A stretch of 14,738 nt of DNA from Symbiodinium natans. Lineage: Eukaryota > Sar > Dinophyceae > Suessiales > Symbiodiniaceae. The DNA lies in the NCBI GenBank assembly GCA_905221605.1, contig CAJNDS010002195.1:580940-595677 (forward strand). The letters are read 5' to 3'. Position 1 is the first letter of the stretch; every line of letters begins with the position of its first letter. Below, piece after piece: positions 7,508 through 14,738 of the stretch. The translations under genes and the position numbers were made by a program. The notes beneath the pieces were generated by a model, which was not told where the DNA came from, did no database searches, and saw only the letters and a list, made by a program, of their open reading frames with translations.

Positions 7508-7612
7508 ATGACCAAATATCAAGCGCTATGGCACGAGCTATTTGGTCGCAGGGGAAACATCTATGGTGTTTTACCACGTTGAAACACGATTTCAGGGCAA
7601 CACGCTCTGACC
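7508..7612 (-). repeat. Palindromic module plus inverted inner segment
   Basis: 'gaccaaatatcaagcgc' at 7510 pairs imperfectly with 'gcacgagctatttggtc' ending at 7547. The following 'gcaggggaaacatctatggt' to 'gggcaacacgctctga' (7548-7610) is the reverse complement of 4922-4990. The inner segment therefore exists in both orientations about 2.6 kb apart. Confidence 0.78.
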
Positions 7613-7762
7613 AAATAGCTCGCCCCGGGTTATGGAGCCACGAATGTTTTACCAGCACAGGTGCTTTTGGGTGGTTTGTGACACAGTCTTGTCGCACAAA
7701 AAGAGGGTGTCTCTTTTTTTGCGAAACGACCGTGTCAAAACCGCCTTAAAATCTATGAAACC
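7604..7762. mobile_element. Foldback element, second copy with truncated right arm
   Basis: The left arm 'gctctgaccaaatagctcgc' and 'gggttatggagccacgaat' leads to 'cacagtcttgtcgcacaaa'. A hairpin centre follows at about 7692-7712 ('aaaaagag' against 'ctcttttt'), and then the start of the right arm ('gcgaaacgaccgtgtcaaaa', 'ccgcc'). Homology to the 5535-5742 right arm ends near 7750-7762, before the terminal motif. The same order of parts and the same centre design support a family of foldback elements. Confidence 0.68.
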
Positions 7763-8103
7763 TTCTAACCTCGCACGTTGGACCCTTCAAGCACGATATG
7801 ATTCGCGGACTTCCAGGCCGAACCTTTGGGGACATGCAACAACTTCTAGGGCCCCACCAAACCCTACGAGCACGAAGAGAGGGGACATTCGACAAACCTC
7901 TAAGGGAGACGCTATTACTTCTACAGTGTTCTGAAAGTGCCAACGTTAATAAAAGCAGAGGATATTTTTTGCGCTTGTATAGAAATTTTCGTAGAGCAAA
8001 CAGAGTTGCAACTCTAAAACGGTCAAAAAGGCTTTTGGAACCACAATAGGAATTCTTCCCATAAAGGGATAAAAATTAAACCACCCTCATTTCGGGGGGG
8101 CCT
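7763..8103 (+). repeat. Composite element copy 3: head and partial body
   Basis: The head block (7780-7902) parallels 4388-4530 ('cccttcaagcacgatatgat', 'acgaagagaggggacattcg'). The body has 'cagtgttctgaaagtgcc' (7922), 'ttttcgtagagcaaacagag' (7987) and 'gcaactctaaaacggt', and stops at 'accaccctcatttcgggg' near 8094. The second half of the body present in copies 1 and 2 is missing. Confidence 0.8.
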
Positions 8104-8159
8104 ATTCACAGCCCTTACAGAGCCACGATTACGTTATCAACGCCGGTGGGATGGATCTG
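8104..8159. repeat. Composite element end fragment
   Basis: 'cttacagagccacgattacg' at about 8115 parallels 'cttacagagccacgattgcg' at about 4217. This is the end motif of the mosaic element and is followed by unrelated repeats. It marks the right boundary of the composite-element region. Confidence 0.65.
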
Positions 8160-8335
8160 GACCGTGGGAGACCTCGGACCCAAACCACGTGACACCCGCC
8201 CGGCCCCTTATTCCACTCATGATTAGAGACCATGGCAGACCACGGACCCAAACCGCTTGACACCCACCCGGCCCCAATTGGGCTCATGATCGGAGACCAT
8301 GGGAGAACACGGATCCTATTGCGTGACGCCAATCT
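8160..8335 (+). repeat. 67-68 bp tandem repeat, ~2.5 copies
   Basis: Copies start at 8160 ('gaccgtgggagacctcgg'), 8228 ('gaccatggcagaccacgg') and 8295 ('gaccatgggagaacacgg'). Each has 'acccaaacc..gtgacaccc' or similar, then 'gcccggcccc' and an 'actcatgat' type ending. The third copy fades after 'gcgtgacgcc'. Sequence and composition (CG-rich) differ from the large array that follows, although the period is nearly the same. Confidence 0.85.
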
Positions 8336-8404
8336 AGCCAACCGCGTGATACTTCTTTTCTTAAGGAGAGGATCCCAAACGGTTCCTATTTGGGGAATTA
8401 TCCC
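8336..8404. other. Short link with no recognised content
   Basis: This is a short non-repetitive stretch including 'aaggagaggatcccaaacgg'. It leads into the first recognisable satellite unit at about 8400 ('cccaaaacctttcatgtcaa' then 'ctaactccaccacaacgt'). Confidence 0.4.
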
Positions 8405-11400
8405 AAAACCTTTCATGTCAATATATCTAACTCCACCACAACGTAAAGAAGAACTGAATTTTCACAAAACCTCGCGCGCCAACACATCTAGCTCCACAAC
8501 GTGAAAGGTAATAAAATTGTAACAAAATCTCATGTGACACCACATCTATACATCTAGCTCCGTCCCAACATAAAAAGGAACAAAATTGTCCCAAAATCTC
8601 GCACGCTAGGTATTACATCTAGCTCCACCACAACGTCAAAGGGATCAAAATTATCACAAAACCTCGCGCAGCAACACATCTAGCTCCACCACAAATAAAA
8701 GGGAATGAAGTTGTCACAAGACCTGAAAGAGAACAAAATTGTCTCGAAACCTCGCACGCCATCACGTCTAGCTCCACCACAACGTAAAAGGAACAAAATT
8801 GTCGCAAAATCTCGTGTGCCAAGACATTCAACTCCGCCAGAATGTTAAAGGAACAAAATTGTCGCAAAACATCGCACACCAACACATCTAGCTCCACCAA
8901 AACGTGAAAGGGAACAAAGTTATCACAAAGCCCCCGCGTGCCAACACATTTATACATCTAGCTCCACCGCAACAATAAAAGGGAAAAAATCTTGCACAAA
9001 ACCTCGCGTGCCACTACATCTATCCATCTAGCTCCACCACAACATAAAAGGGAAGGAAACTGTCACAAAATCTCGCGCGCCAACACATCCATCCATCTAG
9101 CTCCACCACAACATAAAGGGGAACAAAATTTTCTCAAAACCTCGCGTGCCAACACATCCATACATCTAGTTCCACCACAATATAAAAAGGTAATATAAAC
9201 TCAAAAAAAAGTCACAATAGAATATATTTGTGACAAAACCTCTGGCGCCAACACATCTAGCTCCACCACAACAAAACCTCGCGTGCCAACACATCTATAC
9301 ATCTAGCTCCACCACAATATAAACGGAACAAAATTGTCACAAAACCTCGCGCGCCAACACTTTCAACTCCGCCACAACATTAAAGGAATACAATTATCAC
9401 AAAACATCGCGCGCCAACACTTCTAGCTCCACCAAAACGTAAACGACAACAAAACTGTCACAAAATTTCGCGTGACAATACATCTATATATCTAGCTCCG
9501 CCACAACATAACAAGGGAATATGATTGTCACAAAACCTCGCGCGCCATCACATCTATTTGTCTAGCTCCACCACAAAATAGAAGATAACTAAATTGTCAC
9601 AAAACCTCGCACGCCAACACATCTATTCATCTAGCTCCACCGCAACATGAAAAAAGGATCAAAATTGTCACAAAACCTCGCGCGCCAACACAACAATGCA
9701 TCTAGCTCCACCACAACATAAAAAGATAATTAAAGTGCCAAAAATATTAAAGGAAATTTATTTGTGATAACCCCTCACGCCCCAACACATCTAGCTCCAC
9801 CACAACATTAAAAAAAAACCTTGCGTGCCAACACATCTTTACATCCGGCTCCTCCACACCATAAAATGGGAACAAAATTGTCACAGAACCTCTTGCGCAA
9901 GCACATCTATTCATCTAGCTCCATCACAACATAAAAGGGAACAAAATTCTCATAAAACCTCGCGTGCCAACACATCTATACATCTAACTCCACCACAAAA
10001 TAAAAGGGAACAAAATTGTCTCAAAAACCTCGCGCCCCAACACTTCTAGCTCCATCAAAACGTAAAAGGGAACAAACTTATCACAAAATTTCGCGTGACA
10101 ACACATCTATACATCTAGTTCCACCGCAACATAAAAAGGGAATACAATTGTCACAAAACCTCGCGCGCCAACACATCTATATATCTAGCTCCACCACAAC
10201 ATGATTAGGGAAACAAACTGACACAAAACTTCGCACCAACACATCTACATCTTGCTCCACCACAACATAAACGGAACAAAATTGTCACAAAACCTCGCGC
10301 GCCAACACATCTATTCATCTAGCTCCATCACAACATGAAAAAAGGAACAAAATTGTGACAAAACCACGCCTGCCAACCCAACAATGCATCTAGCTCCACC
10401 ACAACATAAAAAGAGAACAAAATTGTCACAAAATTTCCCGTGCCAGTACATCTTTACATCTAACTCCACCACGCCATAAACGAGAACAAGATTATCACAA
10501 AACCTCGCGTGCCAGAACATCTGTTCATCTAGCTCCACCCTAAAGAAAGGGAACAAATTGTCTCAAAGTCTCGCGCGCCAATGCATCTAGCTCCACCACA
10601 ACATAAAAGGGAACAGAATTGTTACAAAACCTCGCCTGCCAACCCATCTATATATCTAGCTCCACCACGAAAAGGGAACAAAAATGTCGCAAAACCTCGC
10701 GCGCCAACGCATCTTGCTCCACCACAACGTGAAAGGGCACAGAATTGTCGCAAAACCTCGCGCGCCAACGCATCTATACATCTGGCTCCACCGCAACATA
10801 AAAAGGGAACAAAGCAAAATTATCCCAAAACCTCGCGTGCCAACACATCTAGCTCCACCACAACCTAAATAGGAACAAAACTGTTCCTAAACTTCACGTG
10901 CCAAAACATCTTTACATCTAGCTCTACCACAGCATGAAAAAAAGGAATCAAAATTGGCACATCTAGCTCCACCACAACATACAAGGGAACAAAGTTGTTT
11001 AAAAAAAACCTTGCGCGCCGACACATCTATACATCTAGCTCCATCGCAACATAAAGGGAACGAAGATTTTTTAAAACCTCGCGCGCCCACAAATGTATAT
11101 ATCTAGCTCCACCACAACATAAGAAGGGCACAAAAATTCTCACAAAGCCTCACGCACCAACAAATCTATACATCCAGCTCCACCACAACATAATAAGGGA
11201 ACAAAATTGTCGCAAAACTTCGTGTGCCAACACATCTATAGATCTAGCTCCACCGCAATATGATTAAAAAGCATGTCACAAACCTTCACGCGCCAACACA
11301 TCTAGCTCCACCACAACATGAAAGGGAACAAAATTGTCACAAAATCTCGCGTGACACCGCATCTATACATCTAGCTCCACCGCAACATCAAAAGGAAATA

Positions 11401-12766
11401 ACATTTTCTCAAAAACTCACGCGCCCAACACATCTATTCATCTAGCTCAACCACAACATACGAAAGGAATACCCAATACATCCATACATCTAGCTCCACC
11501 ACAACATAAAAACAGAACAAAATTGTCACAAAACCTCGCGCGCCAACACATCTATTCATCTAGCATCACCACAATATGAAAACGGCACAAAACCTCGCGT
11601 GCCAACACATCTATACATCTAGCTCCACCACATCAAAAAAAGGGAATAAAGTTGTCACAAAACCTCGCGTGCCATCACATCTAGCTCCGCCATAATGTAA
11701 AAGGAAGCTAGATTCTCCCAATACCTCGTGTGCCAACATATCTATATATCTAGCTCCACCACAACATGATTGAAAGGGAACAAAATTGTCACAAAACTTC
11801 GCGTCAACACATCTAGCTCCACCACAACGTGACAGGGAACAAAATTGTCACAAAACCTCGAGCGCCAACACATCTAGCTCCACCACAACGTAAAATCTCA
11901 GAAAATCTCGAGTGCCAACACATCTATACATCTAGTTCCACCACAACATAAAAAGGGAACAAAATTATCACAAAACCTCGCGTGCCATCACATCTAGCTC
12001 CGCCATAATGTAAAAGGAAACTAGATTCTCACAATACCTCGTGTGCCAACATATCCATATATCTAGCTCCGCCACAACATGATTGAAAGGGAACAAAATT
12101 GTCACAAAACCTCGCGCGCAAACACATCTACCTCCACCACAACATAAAAAGAGAGCAAAATTGTCACAAAATCTCCCGTGCCAGTACATCTATACATCTA
12201 GCTCCACCACAACATAAGAAGGGAATATAGTTGTCACAAAACTTCGCGCGCCAACACATCTGGCTCCATCACAACATGAAAGGGAACAAAAAGATCACAA
12301 AGTCTCGCGCGCCAATACATCCATACATCTAGCTCCACCACAACAGAAAAAGGAAACAAAATTATCAAAAAAACCTCGCGCGCCAACCCATCCATACCTA
12401 GCTCCACCACAACAGTAACAGGGAACAAAGTTGTCACAAAACCTCGCGTGCCAACTCATCTATACATCTAGCTCCACCGCAACATAAGAAGGGAACAAAA
12501 TTGTCACAAAATCTCGCGCGCCAACCCCATCCATATATCTAGCTCCACCACAACGTAAAGGGGAACAAAATTGTCACAAAACCTCACGTGCCAACACATC
12601 TCATCACATCAGCTCCACCACATTACACAAAGGGAACAAATTGTCACAAAAACTCGTGTGCCAACACATCTAGCTCCGTCACCACGTGAAAAGGAACAAA
12701 ATTGTCCCAAAACCTCGCGTACCAACACATCTATACATCTAGCTCCACCGCAACATGAAATGGGAA
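8405..12766 (+). repeat. 69-bp / 57-60-bp alternating satellite array (~65 units)
   Basis: The window's largest array has units composed of 'ctagctccaccacaac', 'ataaaagggaacaaaattgt', 'cacaaaacctcgcgcgcc' and 'aacacatc'. A long form adds 'tatacatc' before 'tagctcc', making about 67-70 bp; the short form lacks it and is about 57-60 bp. For example, 'gctcc' falls at 10590, 10659, 10716, 10785 and 10852. The plus strand is A/C-rich. Long units of 69 bp keep frame, so open frames such as 8992-9198, 9825-10049 and 10581-10868 show a 23-residue period (HLAPPQHKREQNCHKTSRAN type). They are interrupted everywhere and I do not consider them genes. The array ends at a G-rich tract at 12767. Confidence 0.95.
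11651..12110 (+). repeat. Higher-order duplication inside the large array
   Basis: 11651-11797 and 11964-12110 match over about 147 bp with only around six differences by eye, at an offset of 313 bp. Both share rare variants absent from neighbouring units: 'ctccgccataatgtaaaagg', 'ctagattctc', 'caatacctcgtgtgcc' and 'catgattgaaaggg'. This is a multi-unit duplication, not independent mutation. Confidence 0.85.
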
Positions 12767-12768
12767 CA

Positions 12769-12783
12769 GGGAGGGAGGGAGGG
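12769..12783 (+). other. G-quadruplex-forming tract
   Basis: Four runs of GGG are separated by single A bases. This arrangement is known to favour very stable parallel G-quadruplexes in vitro. It lies right at the edge of the large satellite array. Confidence 0.75.
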
Positions 12784-12970
12784 AGAGCGAGAGAAAGGCT
12801 TGCCGCTGTAGCCGCAACCACCCGCGCTCGTCTCCCCCATATCTCAGGGCAGCTCCGCACACGTCATAGCCGCCCTCCGTGCAGGGTTCAAGAGGAGGGA
12901 ACTAGTCTCAACACAGATCAAGATTCCATTTTGGAGGCACACACACACACCCAACCCGCCAGACACACTC

Positions 12971-13008
12971 CGGGAGAGGGAGGGGGGGGGGAGGAGCAGG
13001 GGGAGGGA
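12971..13008 (+). other. Second G-rich tract with quadruplex potential
   Basis: The sequence is 'cgggagagggaggggggggg' followed by 'aggagcagggggaggga'. At least four G-runs of three or more are separated by short loops. The tract is almost entirely purine. Confidence 0.65.
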
Positions 13009-13340
13009 GACATCCCACAGAGAGGGGAAATCCTCCTGACGCAACCGCCACGATGGCTCAGGGGAGTCAAGAGACCACGCCTCCAGCTCTAGAAGGAGAA
13101 GGCGGAGCTGGGTGACAAGAGTGAGGCACGAAGAGGAGCGCCGTGCACTTGACAGCTACACGCATTGTGCCAAAGAGCGCACTACGGTCGAAAACCGGCA
13201 GGTGCCAATGGCCAGGCCGACGGCGCCGGAGAGAACACACTAAAGAGAACAATTCGTACAGCACAGGCCTCCCACCCCCAGCGCCCGGGGAGTCGACCCG
13301 ACAGGGGGGCGCCCAAGCTGCAGTATGCCAGCAGTCGTAC

Positions 13341-14190
13341 CTAGAGCCAACAAGCTGACACAAAGCACAGGTTGCAGGCGCACCGGAAGGCGCCGGGGAG
13401 CAACCGGGGAGCCAATTGCAATGGAGGACAGGACAACAACTAGCCGGCAGGCGCGGGGACGCGCCGGGGAGTAGACAAAAAAAAACCAAAATATAAAATA
13501 GATCGCCAGCTAAGTCTGTCTTAGGGCTGCCAGCGCAGCAGGAGCCGGGGCCCGGGGTCAACCATCAAAATAGGGACCATATGGAGCCAGCAGGGCCTTA
13601 GCAAGGGGCAATGAGGCTGCAGGAGGAAGGGGAAGAGCTAGGGAACAGTCGGGAGAAATAAGTCAAGTAAGTCAACCTCGCGCCGAAGGAAAATGAGAAG
13701 GAGGAAACAACCAACCGGCTAGAAAAGAGGGGAGACCCACTGGGGGATGATCCAGACCTAAACCCCCATGCCTCACTTGACTCCAGCTCAAAGGCTCTGC
13801 AACGACCCACAAACAATGGAAAGAGTCTAGGAACAAGAGATGCCAAGCTGACGCAACGTATTGGGGGCAGGTGCACCGGCAGGCGCCGTGGGGCAACCGG
13901 GGTCAACGGGGAAGTCCACGAGAGTGAATACAGTAAACACCACTCATGGAAGAAGTAGGACCGAATACTTAACAAGGCTGCAGGCGCGGGATAGTGCCGG
14001 GGAGCAGCCAACATAGAGACGTCAATTGAGATGGGCACCAGCAGACACGACGACCAAAACGAATGATGCCGCGCCCAACACGACTCGAGGTGGAAGCAAC
14101 CCCCAAGATAAAGACGAGAAAAAGGGCAACCCACATTCGATAGAGAGAAACTGAGGACCTGACGTAACAAAAAGGCTGCAGGCACGACTT
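13341..14190 (+). repeat. Diverged dispersed GC-rich repeat fragments
   Basis: A motif of the type 'gcaggcgc', a short linker, then 'gccggggagca' recurs at about 13374, 13447, 13867, 13979 and 14178. The first and third share the longer context 'caagctgac.caa' (13351 and 13844, 493 bp apart) and end 'g.caaccgggg'. Spacings are irregular. A minus-strand frame of 220 codons (13598-14260) spans part of it, the longest in the window. It has a low-complexity Ser/Leu/Pro-rich product with no domain I recognise. An A-rich patch lies at 13477-13500. I take the segment as decayed repeat DNA of unknown type. Confidence 0.5.
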
Positions 14191-14590
14191 GCAAAAACAA
14201 CCAGGTGACCGGAATTCGCCCGGCAACTGAGTCAGATTGGCCGCCCGGCGCACCAAACACGTCAAGGAGCAGTCAAGACACTAAGAAGTCAGGCAGCCTG
14301 GGCAGGAAGAGACATCTTGCTCCAAGGGAAACAAGCCCTGAGCCGCGACAGGGACTTATTAGCCTGAGAAAAAAAAAAAAACAAGGAGCTCTGGGCCTGA
14401 GCTTTGACAGCGGCCTGGGTCAGGACACCATGGGCCAGTTAAAGGAGACACCTTGTGCTGCGACAGGGACCTGGTATGGGACACCTTGCTCCACGCAGAC
14501 TCAAGCCCTGAGCTGCAAAAGGGACCTGATGGCCTGGGTTTGCTGTGAAAGACCCAAGTCCTGAATTGCTGCAACAACCCACAAACGTTG
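14191..14590 (+). repeat. ~170-bp diverged repeat with 'caagccctgag' landmark
   Basis: 14311-14367 and 14479-14539 share 'acatcttgctcca' or 'acaccttgctcca', then 'caagccctgagc.gc', then 'agggac.t.at..gcctg', at a spacing of 170 bp. A shorter version with the middle missing lies at about 14445-14478 ('gacaccttgtgctgcgacag'). A 13-base A-run sits at 14369-14381. 'ctgcaac.acccacaaac' at 14570 also occurs at 13797, which links this segment to the previous one. Confidence 0.6.
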
Positions 14591-14738
14591 GAGAGAGACA
14601 GAGAAAGAGAGAAAGAGAGAAAGAGAGAAAGAGAGAAAGAGGGAAAGAGGGAAAGAGGGAAAGAGGGAAAGAGGGAAAGAGGGAAAGAGGGAAAGAGGGA
14701 AAGAGGGAAAGAGGGAAAGAGGGAAAGAGGGAAAGAGG
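14591..14738 (+). repeat. 8-bp purine microsatellite, GAGAGAAA then GAGGGAAA
   Basis: After a short 'gagagagacagagaaa' lead-in, the tract is an almost pure purine run. It has about four to five GAGAGAAA units, then from about 14640 about twelve GAGGGAAA units with no visible interruption, running off the right edge. The single base change divides the tract into two homogeneous blocks. Long polypurine tracts can adopt triplex structure. Confidence 0.95.

Larger units (their letters stand above)
12767..13340. other. GC-rich region with G-runs and a (CA)n tract; no gene called
   Basis: Composition changes sharply from A/C-rich satellite to G-rich. The region starts with GGGAGGGAGGGAGGG at 12769-12783, has a short (CA)n run at about 12938-12951, and a second G-run cluster at 12971-13008. 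A 173-codon plus-strand frame (12571-13092) starts in satellite and has no recognisable domain. A minus-strand frame (13067-13561) likewise has none. I see no tRNA, promoter or terminator that I can support. Confidence 0.6.

Noticed and set aside
8405-12766. Possible CRISPR array because of regular spacing
   Set aside because: The whole unit is conserved, with no unique spacers, no cas genes and a eukaryote-like context.
12571-13092. 173-codon plus-strand open frame
   Set aside because: It begins inside satellite units and runs through low-complexity G-rich DNA, so the start and most of the frame are repeat by-products.
13067-13561. 164-codon minus-strand open frame
   Set aside because: No recognisable domain; it overlaps G-rich and repeat-derived sequence. 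A hydrophobic stretch near its middle-left is not enough to call a membrane protein.
13598-14260. 220-codon open frame on the minus strand, the longest in the window
   Set aside because: The product is Ser/Leu/Pro-rich with no domain or motif I recognise. It lies over diverged repeat fragments in GC-rich DNA, where long chance frames are expected, and there is no promoter or splice evidence.
13030-14260. Possible LTR retrotransposon remnants in the GC-rich tail
   Set aside because: I could not find paired long direct repeats with TG/CA ends, a primer-binding site, or any polymerase or protease motif in any frame.
1-14738. tRNA, rRNA or telomeric repeats
   Set aside because: I looked for T-loop motifs such as ggttcgaatcc, conserved rRNA segments and TTAGGG/TTTAGGG runs, and found none beyond single chance matches.

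Overview
The window is a gene-poor, repeat-dominated stretch of what is almost certainly a eukaryotic nuclear genome. I see no convincing protein-coding gene, tRNA, rRNA or CRISPR array. It holds several unrelated tandem arrays with units of 41 to about 590 bp, foldback sequences and a purine microsatellite. The lineage cannot be fixed from sequence alone, because there is no coding or RNA anchor.

Layout: (1) 1-2190 is a diverged tandem array of a 44-bp unit. (2) 2198-2625 is three copies of a 140-154 bp unit. (3) 2626-4215 is mostly a tandem repeat of about 590 bp (two full copies plus partial ends), rich in ATGCAT. (4) 4216-5912 and 7183-8160 are a shuffled mosaic of one composite repeat, in this order: a 'gaggggacat' head block, a roughly 390-bp body, an inverted-repeat end motif and a palindromic module. 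Copies occur in both orientations and include a 208-bp foldback at 5535-5742. (5) 5913-7182 lies inside that mosaic and is a 41-bp satellite. It runs first in plus and then in minus orientation, giving a head-to-head junction at about 6073-6096. The 41-bp and 44-bp units share a core, so they belong to one family. (6) 8160-8330 is a short 67-68 bp tandem repeat. (7) 8405-12766 is a large array, roughly 65 units, alternating between a long (about 69 bp) and a short (about 57-60 bp) unit, with higher-order duplications. (8) 12767-14590 is abruptly GC-rich and G-rich, with G-quadruplex-type tracts and diverged dispersed repeats. (9) 14591-14738 is an 8-bp purine microsatellite running off the end.

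The pieces do not form a pathway. They look like a record of satellite turnover: local duplication, unequal exchange, inversion, and joining of arrays to one mobile-looking mosaic element. The most interesting points are the inverted satellite junction, the recurrence of the same head block at the satellite edges, and the foldback. No defence, metabolic or regulatory system can be supported here. All repeat boundaries were set by eye and may be off by several bases.
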